DNA from: Robiginitomaculum sp.
GTDB taxonomy: Bacteria; Pseudomonadota; Alphaproteobacteria; Caulobacterales; Maricaulaceae
Length of the DNA: 5,707 nt
Assembly: GCA_002733735.2 (NCBI GenBank)
Contig: NVWT02000012.1
Coordinates: 44,806 to 50,512, forward strand
Direction: 5' to 3'
Of the stretch, positions 1 to 5,707 are shown one piece after another; the stretch's first letter is position 1; the number at the start of each line of letters is the position of its first letter. A model generated the notes under the pieces. That model was not told where the DNA came from and made no database searches. It saw nothing but the letters and a program-made list of their open reading frames with translations. The position numbers and the translations under genes are program-made.

Positions 1-123
1 TGTATGAGCAATATCAACAGAACCCTTTAGGCGCGCAACTTCATCAGCGCTGTAATTACGCTTGATACCATCAAACCTATCATTTGCAGTGTTTGGAACC
101 AGTTCTTTAAAATTATTACTCAT
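1..123 (-). CDS. aceA: Isocitrate lyase, N-terminal 41 residues (truncated by the window edge)
   Basis: Isocitrate lyase cleaves isocitrate into glyoxylate and succinate in the cytoplasm. It is the first enzyme of the glyoxylate shunt, needed for growth on acetate and fatty acids. Only the start of the gene is present: ATG at 123-121, reading left off the window, 41 codons without a stop. The segment RFDGIKRNYSADEVARLKGS (residues 16-35) matches the conserved amino end of proteobacterial AceA; the E. coli protein has RWEGITRPYSAEDVVKLRGS at the same place. The following VDIAHT fits the beginning of the family's next conserved stretch. A strong Shine-Dalgarno (AAGGAG, 136-131) lies 7 nt before the ATG and fixes the start. 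The gene is transcribed away from the ScfR/RamB-type regulator, which probably controls it. The catalytic KKCGH region is beyond the window, so intactness cannot be judged. Confidence 0.88.
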   Translation of the reverse strand, partial: MSNNFKELVPNTANDRFDGIKRNYSADEVARLKGSVDIAHT

Positions 124-130
124 TTTCTCT

Positions 131-136
131 CTCCTT
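131..136 (-). promoter_or_regulatory. Ribosome binding site of aceA
   Basis: On the minus strand AAGGAG is followed by 7 nt (AGAGAAA) and then the ATG at 123. This near-consensus Shine-Dalgarno at good spacing supports that start codon and suggests efficient translation. Confidence 0.85.
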
Positions 137-217
137 AAATGCTGGTATTTTCCAGATAAATTACTTGTGTCTGTTTTTAGTGCAACCTGAACAAAGGTCG
201 AGAAAAATGAGGTTTAG

Positions 218-265
218 ATGTAAGTTTTGTAATTTTTTTCTTGTAATATTGTAAATCTTGTAAAT
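218..265 (+). repeat. Cluster of TTGTAA direct repeats, candidate regulator operator
   Basis: Four exact TTGTAA copies begin at 227, 241, 249 and 258, and a degenerate ATGTAA begins at 218. Start-to-start spacings are 9, 14, 8 and 9 bp. The last two copies extend to TTGTAAAT. The hexamer differs by one base from the TTGCAA core of the TTTGCAAA-like sites described for RamB/PccR-type regulators. The cluster overlaps the candidate promoter of the adjacent regulator gene, as expected for an autoregulatory site. The repeats themselves are directly visible; their role as protein-binding sites is inference. AT-rich sequence raises the chance of coincidental copies, but four exact copies in 37 bp is notable. 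Confidence 0.55.
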
Positions 266-270
266 ATACT
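241..270 (+). promoter_or_regulatory. Candidate sigma-70-type promoter of the regulator gene
   Basis: TTGTAA (241-246) could serve as a -35 box (4 of 6 matches to TTGACA). It is followed by an 18-nt spacer and TATACT (265-270), a 5 of 6 match to the -10 consensus. Transcription would begin near 277, giving a leader of about 30 nt that contains the Shine-Dalgarno at 292-297. The -35 box is itself one of the TTGTAA repeats, so a protein bound there would compete with RNA polymerase. Confidence 0.45.
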
Positions 271-291
271 TCTATTGATTAACCGATAGGC

Positions 292-297
292 AAGGGA
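292..297 (+). promoter_or_regulatory. Ribosome binding site supporting a TTG start
   Basis: AAGGGA lies 11 nt before the TTG at 309, slightly longer than ideal. The frame is open back to a TGA at 276-278 but contains no ATG or GTG upstream. The next in-frame ATG (codon 26, at 384) falls inside the helix-turn-helix and would destroy it, so TTG is the best start. Confidence 0.6.
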
Positions 298-308
298 AAT
301 ATATTCAA

Positions 309-1754
309 TTGAAACAACGTAAGTTATTTGCTGGCGCGAGGCTTAAACGCCTTCGCCGTAACTTAAAACTCACCCAATTACGCATGGCCGAAGAGCTAGG
401 TGTTTCGGCAAGCTATCTTAACTTGATGGAACGCAACCAGCGGCCAATTACTGCACAGGTTTTGATACGTCTGGTGGAGATATATGACCTTGACATCGGG
501 GTGTTTTCCGCAGAGCCGGAACAAAGAACTTTCCTGGCATTGCGCGAAGCAGCCAGTGATCCGATTCTGGCTTCATTAGGACTTGATGATCAGGACTTAA
601 AAGAACTAAATGAAGTGCATCCATTGGGGGCGCAGGCCATTGTGAATTTGCACAAGGCGCACCGCAATCTTGCACACACCATGGCTGGCCTTACGGAAAA
701 AGTTTCCGGCGAAACCAGCTTCGGTGGCTTGGCGCAACGACCAGAAGAAACCGTGCGTGAATTGGTTCAAGAAAGTGATAATTATTTTGTCGAAATAGAA
801 GAAGCAGCCGAGATGTTTTCATCAGAAATATCTTTTGATCGCCGTGATATGTTTCGCCAATTATCCGCTAGGCTGCAACAATTACACTCTATTCGCACCC
901 GTATCATGCCGCAAAATATAATGCGCCAGAACCAAAGACGGCTTGATCAACACTCCCGGCGATTATTGCTGTCTGATTTGCTAGACCAGCAGCAAACCTG
1001 CTTTCAAATGTTGGTGCAAATAGCTCACCTTGAATTACGCGATTTATTTGATGAAAATTGCATGCACCCTCTTTTGCTTGATGCCGGTAATTCAGCAAAA
1101 GACCTGTATCGCGATTTTCTGGCCAGATATTTCGCAATGGCAGTCTTATTGCCATACGAGCAGTTCGCCGAACAAGCCGGTGAATACCAAATTGACGTAT
1201 TACGACTATCAGCAAAATTCGACACCAGTATTGAGCTGATAATTCTCCGACTGGCCAGTTTACGCAAACCCGGCTCGTTGGGTTTGCCAATATTCTTTTT
1301 GCGCTTGGATCGCGGTGGAACTGTAATTGAGCGCGGCGGCGATAAATCATTTGGCTTTGCGCAAGCCGGAGGTAATTGCCCAAAATGGAATATCTGGAAC
1401 AGCCTAGCTAACAGCCCCACGCCGCAAGTGGATTTTGTCGAACTAGGTGATGGCGCACGCCTGCTTAGTGTAGCATTTGCCACCGAACACCGCGATCCTT
1501 TGTCAGAACAATTCGCATACTCGCAAATCATGGTATTCGGTTGCGCCAGCACCAGAGCCATGGAAACCATATACGGTCAAAAGATTGGCGAAGCCCGTGA
1601 ACTTTCACCTACCGCAATCGGTGCAAATTGTCAGATATGTGAACGCCAGCAATGCGGTCAGCGCTCAAAGTCTACATATCTGTTTGACAGCAAAAAACAA
1701 AGCTACGCCGCCAAAACACTTGCATCAAATTCATATTGGAGTGGAGAGCATTAA
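309..1754 (+). CDS. ramB: XRE-family ScfR/RamB-type transcriptional regulator of short-chain acyl-CoA metabolism
   Basis: Cytoplasmic DNA-binding regulator, full length for the family (481 residues). Residues 8-63 form an XRE/Cro helix-turn-helix, with LTQLRMAEELGVSASYLNLM (21-40) as its core. The middle holds an M78/IrrE-like fold: the peptidase HExxH is degenerate (VQIAH, 236-240), followed by ARYFAMAVLLPYEQF (272-286), so protease activity is unlikely. The C-terminal ScfR domain carries PGSLGLPIFFLRLDRGG (321-337), GGNCPKW (354-360) and GANCQICERQQC (438-449). Cys357, 441, 444 and 449 resemble the cysteines of mycobacterial PrpR, a relative reported to bind acyl-CoA and an Fe-S cluster. 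Family members (RamB, PccR, MccR, PrpR) control acetate or propionate assimilation. Divergence from aceA makes a glyoxylate-shunt regulator the best guess; the symbol follows that and is tentative, since PccR/PrpR-like roles are possible. The start is TTG. The gene ends 8 bp from a convergent gene. Confidence 0.85.
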   Translation: MKQRKLFAGARLKRLRRNLKLTQLRMAEELGVSASYLNLMERNQRPITAQVLIRLVEIYDLDIGVFSAEPEQRTFLALREAASDPILASLGLDDQDLKELNEVHPLGAQAIVNLHKAHRNLAHTMAGLTEKVSGETSFGGLAQRPEETVRELVQESDNYFVEIEEAAEMFSSEISFDRRDMFRQLSARLQQLHSIRTRIMPQNIMRQNQRRLDQHSRRLLLSDLLDQQQTCFQMLVQIAHLELRDLFDENCMHPLLLDAGNSAKDLYRDFLARYFAMAVLLPYEQFAEQAGEYQIDVLRLSAKFDTSIELIILRLASLRKPGSLGLPIFFLRLDRGGTVIERGGDKSFGFAQAGGNCPKWNIWNSLANSPTPQVDFVELGDGARLLSVAFATEHRDPLSEQFAYSQIMVFGCASTRAMETIYGQKIGEARELSPTAIGANCQICERQQCGQRSKSTYLFDSKKQSYAAKTLASNSYWSGEH

Positions 1755-1762
1755 ACCTTTGA

Positions 1763-3520
1763 TTATTCGGCCATCATCTGATCGCGCAATGCTTTGAATT
1801 CATTACCTACATACCAGTTTGGCCACACTCCATCACGAGAAATAGCTTCGCCAACCAAATACAAAATATCAAAATCTTGCGTCATGCCAGTAATGTCCCA
1901 ATCAGCAGAATACTCGTCCGAGACCTTATGGTAGTTATCAGAACGATATGTCGCCGCCAGTTTTTCACCGGCCTCTTTGCCGCCGACAACCAAATCGGCG
2001 CCACCACCGCCATAAAGCATTGGCACACCTTTTTTTGCCAGCGAGATATGATCAGAGCGATAAAAATACCCGGCTTCCGGATTTTGATCTGGCACTAGGT
2101 ATTTGCCATGCAATTTCGCCTTTACCTTCAAAATGTCTTCTAATTCGGAAGAACCAAAGCCAACCACTTCCATATCCTTGGTACGACCAGCAGGCAGCAT
2201 TGCATCAATATTTATCCCGCCAACAATTTTGTTCAACGGCACAAACGGGTTTTCAGCAAAATATGCCGAACCCAACAAACCGGATTCTTCGGCCGTTACC
2301 GCCAAAAATAATATTGTGCGATCCGGAGCGGTTTCTTGGCGCACAAACGCATCAGCAATAGTCAATATTCCAGCCAAACCAGTGGCATTATCTACCGCGC
2401 CATTAAAAATACCATCTTCACCCTCGGCCACTTGTTTTTTACCCAAATGATCCCAGTGCGCGGTATACAGCACATACTCATCAGGGTTTTTAGCCCCAAC
2501 TATCATGCCAGCAACATTGCGAGAGACCAGATGCTCAACCTTTGAATTAATTGTTCCAGAGGTCTGAACGCCGTCTAACACTGTCGCCTGAAAACCAGAC
2601 TTACCAGCGGCATTACGCATTGTTTCATAATCAGCCCCGGCAGCAGCAAATAAATCCTTAGCATCATCAAAGGATATCCACCCCTCTAGCTTGGTACGAT
2701 TTGCGCCACCATCCTTACGCTCCAGATCGTATTGCGCACCAGCCCAAGAACCAGACACCACTTCCCAAGGATAACTAGCCGGAGCGGTTTCATGCACGAT
2801 AATGGCAGCTGCCGCACCTTGACGGCCAGCTTCTTCAAACTTGTAAGTCCAGCGACCATAATAGGTCATGGCTTTACCGTTAAACAGATCACTATCAGGA
2901 TTTACAAACCCCGGATCATTGATCAACATTATTACGGTTTTACCCTTTACATCGACACCAGCATAATCATTCCAGCCATATTCAGGAGCAATCACACCAT
3001 AGCCAATAAACACAGTTTCGCTTGGATCAAATGATAGGTTGGTTGCAACTCGTTTGGTCCAAAACACCTTGTTGGCAATATCGAAGCCCTTGCCATTTAC
3101 CGAAAAATCAAGAGAAGAGCTTGCTTCGTCTAACGTTGACGAAACCAAAGGTGTTTCTTGAAACCAAGAACCATTCACACCGGGTTGCAGACCAATTCTT
3201 TGCATTTCATCAGCGATCCACTGGCTAGCCGCAATTCCACCGGGAGTAGTTGGCGCGCGTCCCTCATATTTATCATCAGCTATTTCAGCGATTCTGGCAC
3301 GAAGTCCGGTTTCAGAAATGCTGACTTTAACCGTCTCCATAATCGGATCAGTTGGCTTTTCTCCCCGAGGTAATGGCGTTATCTTGCTAAAGTCAGGTCC
3401 TTTTACGGCTTTAACCGGTTTATCGGGCACATCTGCTACCGAATTAGACTGTGAGCAAGCGCCAAGCGCCAGCAAACTTAAAGAGGCAATTCCAGCCAAA
3501 GCAAAAGACATTTTCATCAT
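1763..3520 (-). CDS. M28-family zinc peptidase lipoprotein with PA domain
   Basis: Probable aminopeptidase removing N-terminal amino acids from peptides, anchored in the outer membrane facing the periplasm or surface. The N-terminus is a lipoprotein signal ending in lipobox LGAC with Cys22; Ser23 after it favours outer-membrane sorting. A PA domain spans about 168-245 (FIGYGVIAPEYGWNDYAGVD and KGKTVIMLI). The M28 catalytic domain runs about 330-560 with all expected metal and catalytic residues: His355 and Asp357 in TAHWDHLG, Asp377 in NGAVDNATG, Glu411-Glu412 in TAEESG, Asp439 in NIDAM, and His491 in RSDHISLA. The 585-residue length is normal for the PA-containing subgroup. It lies 7 bp downstream of the S46 peptidase gene, so the two are very likely co-transcribed. 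The start is ambiguous: ATG codons at 3520 and 3517 are adjacent, and GGGAG (3528-3524) sits 3 nt from the first but 6 nt from the second, so translation may begin at 3517. Exact substrate preference cannot be read from sequence. Confidence 0.92.
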   Translation of the reverse strand: MMKMSFALAGIASLSLLALGACSQSNSVADVPDKPVKAVKGPDFSKITPLPRGEKPTDPIMETVKVSISETGLRARIAEIADDKYEGRAPTTPGGIAASQWIADEMQRIGLQPGVNGSWFQETPLVSSTLDEASSSLDFSVNGKGFDIANKVFWTKRVATNLSFDPSETVFIGYGVIAPEYGWNDYAGVDVKGKTVIMLINDPGFVNPDSDLFNGKAMTYYGRWTYKFEEAGRQGAAAAIIVHETAPASYPWEVVSGSWAGAQYDLERKDGGANRTKLEGWISFDDAKDLFAAAGADYETMRNAAGKSGFQATVLDGVQTSGTINSKVEHLVSRNVAGMIVGAKNPDEYVLYTAHWDHLGKKQVAEGEDGIFNGAVDNATGLAGILTIADAFVRQETAPDRTILFLAVTAEESGLLGSAYFAENPFVPLNKIVGGINIDAMLPAGRTKDMEVVGFGSSELEDILKVKAKLHGKYLVPDQNPEAGYFYRSDHISLAKKGVPMLYGGGGADLVVGGKEAGEKLAATYRSDNYHKVSDEYSADWDITGMTQDFDILYLVGEAISRDGVWPNWYVGNEFKALRDQMMAE

Positions 3521-3523
3521 AAT

Positions 3524-3530
3524 CTCCCTA
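3524..3530 (-). promoter_or_regulatory. Stop codon fused to the ribosome binding site between the peptidase genes
   Basis: On the minus strand the heptamer TAGGGAG contains the TAG stop of the S46 gene (3530-3528), whose G is also the first G of the GGGAG Shine-Dalgarno for the M28 gene. ATG ATG follows after ATT. Ribosomes terminating on the first gene would sit directly over the second initiation site, an arrangement that suggests translational coupling. There is no room for a separate promoter in the gap. Confidence 0.75.
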
Positions 3531-5684
3531 TTCCACGTTCATTTCTTTAAGCAAACGATCAGCACCGTCCATATACTTCATCACCCAAAGCATATACCGA
3601 ACATCAACTTGTATCGAGCGAGTAGTTTTTACATCAAAGTCCCAATCGGAATTGATGCTTTCATAAGTGCCGTCAAACAACAGTCCAACCAATTCGCCCT
3701 TGGCATTCAAAGCTGGGGATCCGGAATTGCCGCCGGTAATATCTAGATCCGCCAAAAAGTTCACCGGAACCGAACCAATGTCTTTTAAGGCATATTCACC
3801 ATAAGTCCCGGCCTTGATCAGATCCAACTGTGATTTTGGAGAATTAAACGGCTCAATACCGGTGTCTTTAGCCGCCAAACCCTCAAGTGTAGTAAACGGC
3901 AAATACTCAAGACCATCTTGAGGGCTACCGCCCAATACCTTACCATAGGTGATCCGTAAAGTTGAATTGGCATCAGGATAAACAGCTTTGCCGGCTGTTT
4001 TATTAAACGCAATTATTGCCTCCATATAACGCGGACGTAATGATTGTAGCTTGCCGGCACTTTGTTTGGCTTCTTCTTCACGCTTCATATCATAATCATA
4101 AAGCGCAACAGCCAGTTTGATAAACGGATCATCAGATGTTTTGAAATCTTCCGGTGATTTATCCATCCACTCTAGTCTAACATCTTCACTGGCAAATAAC
4201 GGATCAACATAGAAAGAAGAAACGTCAGGTATTTCTTGGTTTTCAATTTTCAAAGCTTGATCAAGAACCGCAACACGCTCACCCTCGTCCAAATTTACAT
4301 AATGACCAAGGAACATTTGCCAAACCGCTTGATCAATTGCTGCATCATAACGGCGGTCAATTCGCTTCATTCCTTGGGTGAATCTTCGCATATCACGTTC
4401 TTGAAAACCGCGATCGCGCTGGACATCATCTTTTTGTTTTTCTATTGATAACCTATATAGACGCTTAGCGACACCAAGCAGCGCTGGACGGCCACCGGCA
4501 TAACGATAATAAAGGTCACGAACCCGCGTATCATATCCTTCGCGGATAACATTATCCAACTCGATAATTGAATCTTGGTACTGCTCTACCCGTTCTGTAG
4601 CTTGTGAAACCCAATTATTTAAGGCGATTTCTGTTGCAGCTTTGCGACCAGTAAGATCAACTTTGCGAGCGCCTTCCATCTGACCACCAAGGTTTTTATG
4701 GTAATTATTCAAGCCAGCCAAAAGCGACGCATACTTCACTCTAGCATCTGAACCTTTAGGGGCATTATCTTCAATGGTTTTAATCCACTCACCAATTAGG
4801 TTTTCCATTAGCGGGTATTGCCATGAAAAAGCATGCTCGACCTCGCTTAACCGCCGATAGCGACTGGTTCGCCCCGGATATCCGGCGGCCATAACAAAAT
4901 CGCCAGCGCGCACGCCTTTGGGCTGTACTTTCAAGAAATGTTTTGGAGTAAATGGAACGTTTTCAGTGGCAAATTCCGCTGGTTTACCATCTGGGCCGAC
5001 ATAGGCGCGGTAAAAGGCAAAGTCACCAGTGTGTCGTGGCCACATCCAATTATCAATGTCTCCACCATATTTACCAACAGCACCAGCTGGTGCGTAAACA
5101 AGGCGAACATCATTGATGGTCATTCTGGTGGTTAAATAATAATACAAACCGCCATGAAAGGCTGTAACCGAACACCTTGTAGCTTCGTCAACCTCACATG
5201 CGGCAACGAGCGATTTTCTGTTATCCTCAATAGATTGAAACCGCTCACGGGACGACATTGCATCATTCAAACCGGCATTGACCTTAGCAGTTACATCTTC
5301 AACAGCAGTGGTAACGGCAACAATGCTTCCCGGAGAAGCGGCAAGTTCATCAGTTGACTTTTCTGCAAAAAAGCCTTTTTCAATCAAATTGTTATCAGCC
5401 GTAGAATTGTACTGGATAGAGCCATAGGCACAATGATGGTTAGTCACTACCAAACCTGTGTTGGACACAAATGACGCAGTGCAGCCGCCCAAGGAAACAA
5501 TAGCCCCCATTGGGTGAGCCGTTAAATCTTCCAATGCCGATGGTTTTAACTTCAAGCCCATTTTTTTCAAAGTTTTGGCAATTTGCGGCACCTGATCCGG
5601 TGTCCACATCCCTTCATCAGCCAAAGCGGTAAATCCGAAAAGAGAAAGCGCCATTGCACTTAAACCAATAATTCTTTTAGCCAT
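3528..5684 (-). CDS. S46-family serine dipeptidyl-peptidase (DPP7-like)
   Basis: Secreted exopeptidase that releases dipeptides from the free N-terminus of peptides, probably periplasmic. A Sec signal peptide (KR, then a hydrophobic stretch from residue 5) likely ends at Ala-Leu-Ala (20-22), leaving mature DEGMW, typical of S46 enzymes. The trypsin-like N-terminal half carries His84 in TNHHC; Asp221 in WMWPRHTGDF (212-222) is the likely triad Asp, since its spacing to the serine equals that in DAP BII (433 residues). The helical lid spans about 280-560. Nucleophile Ser654 lies in GGNSGSP (651-657). The S1-pocket residue 18 positions on is Gly672 (FDG), as in DPP7/DAP BII and unlike the Arg of Asp/Glu-specific DPP11, so cleavage after hydrophobic or broad P1 residues is expected. 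Cys68/Cys85 and Cys163/Cys171 could form disulfides. Length (718) matches DAP BII (722). It is the first gene of a two-gene operon with the M28 peptidase; its promoter lies beyond the window. Confidence 0.95.
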   Translation of the reverse strand: MAKRIIGLSAMALSLFGFTALADEGMWTPDQVPQIAKTLKKMGLKLKPSALEDLTAHPMGAIVSLGGCTASFVSNTGLVVTNHHCAYGSIQYNSTADNNLIEKGFFAEKSTDELAASPGSIVAVTTAVEDVTAKVNAGLNDAMSSRERFQSIEDNRKSLVAACEVDEATRCSVTAFHGGLYYYLTTRMTINDVRLVYAPAGAVGKYGGDIDNWMWPRHTGDFAFYRAYVGPDGKPAEFATENVPFTPKHFLKVQPKGVRAGDFVMAAGYPGRTSRYRRLSEVEHAFSWQYPLMENLIGEWIKTIEDNAPKGSDARVKYASLLAGLNNYHKNLGGQMEGARKVDLTGRKAATEIALNNWVSQATERVEQYQDSIIELDNVIREGYDTRVRDLYYRYAGGRPALLGVAKRLYRLSIEKQKDDVQRDRGFQERDMRRFTQGMKRIDRRYDAAIDQAVWQMFLGHYVNLDEGERVAVLDQALKIENQEIPDVSSFYVDPLFASEDVRLEWMDKSPEDFKTSDDPFIKLAVALYDYDMKREEEAKQSAGKLQSLRPRYMEAIIAFNKTAGKAVYPDANSTLRITYGKVLGGSPQDGLEYLPFTTLEGLAAKDTGIEPFNSPKSQLDLIKAGTYGEYALKDIGSVPVNFLADLDITGGNSGSPALNAKGELVGLLFDGTYESINSDWDFDVKTTRSIQVDVRYMLWVMKYMDGADRLLKEMNVE

Positions 5685-5691
5685 TATAATA

Positions 5692-5697
5692 ATCCTT
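5692..5697 (-). promoter_or_regulatory. Ribosome binding site of the S46 peptidase gene
   Basis: AAGGAT on the minus strand lies 7 nt before the ATG at 5684. That ATG gives a complete Sec signal peptide, so the start is well supported. The remaining 10 bp to the window edge are too few to find a promoter. Confidence 0.75.
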
Positions 5698-5707
5698 ATA
5701 CCTGATG

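Larger units (their letters stand above)
124..308. promoter_or_regulatory. Divergent control region between aceA and the ScfR/RamB-type regulator
   Basis: This 185-bp AT-rich stretch separates two divergent start codons, so both promoters and any operators should lie here. I see no open reading frame of note in it. The right half carries a TTGTAA repeat cluster (218-263) and a promoter candidate for the regulator. For aceA on the minus strand the best match is weak: TTGCAC (185-180), a 16-nt spacer, then TAATTT (163-158). The -35 is reasonable but the -10 matches the consensus at only 3 of 6 positions, so I do not call it separately. A short inverted repeat, CTGG-N6-CCAG (142-155), would lie in the aceA 5' leader, but it is only 4 bp and may be chance. 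Shared control by the neighbouring regulator is inferred from gene arrangement and family knowledge. Confidence 0.7.

Noticed and set aside
142..155. CTGG-N6-CCAG inverted repeat in the aceA leader, considered as an operator or hairpin.
   Set aside because: Arms of only 4 bp are expected by chance, and nothing else supports a function.
218..265. The TTGTAA repeats considered as a CRISPR array or replication iterons.
   Set aside because: The units are only 6-8 bp with 2-8 bp gaps and lie in a divergent promoter region, with no cas or replication gene nearby. An operator is the simpler reading.
1025..1570. Minus-strand open frame of 181 codons inside the regulator gene, and a second one at 904-1383.
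   Set aside because: Both are antisense to a clearly recognisable full-length gene. Their translations show no domain, signal or coherent family pattern, and neither has adjacent genes on its strand here. They look like shadows.
1747..1793. Inverted repeat AGCATT ... AATGCT around the convergent stops, considered as a bidirectional terminator.
   Set aside because: The arms are 6 bp and AT-rich, separated by about 35 nt, and there is no adjacent T-run. This is too weak to call.
1948..2361. Plus-strand open frames opposite the M28 gene, including 1948-2361 and 2103-2450.
   Set aside because: The translations are low-complexity, rich in Pro/His/Ser/Gln, and lie entirely opposite conserved M28 coding sequence. 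No ribosome site or family match is apparent.
3318..3746. Plus-strand frame of 142 codons crossing the junction of the two peptidase genes.
   Set aside because: It is antisense to two well-supported genes, and its protein has no recognisable feature. It is best explained by chance.
1..5707. Search for a mobile element, toxin-antitoxin pair, defence system, tRNA or riboswitch.
   Set aside because: All space except 124-308 is filled by conserved metabolic, regulatory or peptidase genes and short junctions. I saw no transposase, terminal inverted repeats, cloverleaf or conserved leader structure.

Overview
This window looks like ordinary chromosomal DNA from a Gram-negative bacterium, most likely an alphaproteobacterium with a fairly AT-leaning genome. 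Three things point that way: a divergent isocitrate lyase / ScfR-RamB-type regulator pair, a lipoprotein with an outer-membrane-type sorting signal, and an exported S46 dipeptidyl-peptidase. Marine Maricaulales/Hyphomonadaceae-like bacteria would fit, but that placement is inference from gene content only. I see no mobile element, tRNA, rRNA, CRISPR array or broken gene.

Left block (1-1754): the first 41 codons of isocitrate lyase (aceA) run leftward off the window edge. Facing away from it, across a 185-bp control region, is a complete 481-residue XRE-family regulator of the ScfR (short-chain fatty-acyl-CoA regulator) / RamB type. Relatives of this family control acetate and propionate assimilation genes, so the regulator probably controls the glyoxylate shunt enzyme beside it, and probably itself. 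The control region holds a striking cluster of TTGTAA repeats that overlaps the best promoter candidate for the regulator gene. This is the most interesting non-coding signal in the window.

Right block (1763-5684, all on the minus strand): a two-gene peptidase operon. The promoter-proximal gene encodes a secreted S46 serine dipeptidyl-peptidase. Its S1-pocket residue is Gly, as in DPP7, rather than the Arg of DPP11. Seven bases downstream is an M28 zinc aminopeptidase-like lipoprotein with an inserted PA domain. Its Shine-Dalgarno overlaps the stop codon of the first gene. Together they would trim peptides in the periplasm or at the outer membrane into dipeptides and amino acids for uptake.

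The two blocks converge, with only 8 bp between the regulator stop codon and the M28 stop codon. I found no clearly novel system. The points worth checking are the repeat operator, the putative Fe-S cysteine set in the regulator, and the predicted specificity and coupling of the peptidase pair.
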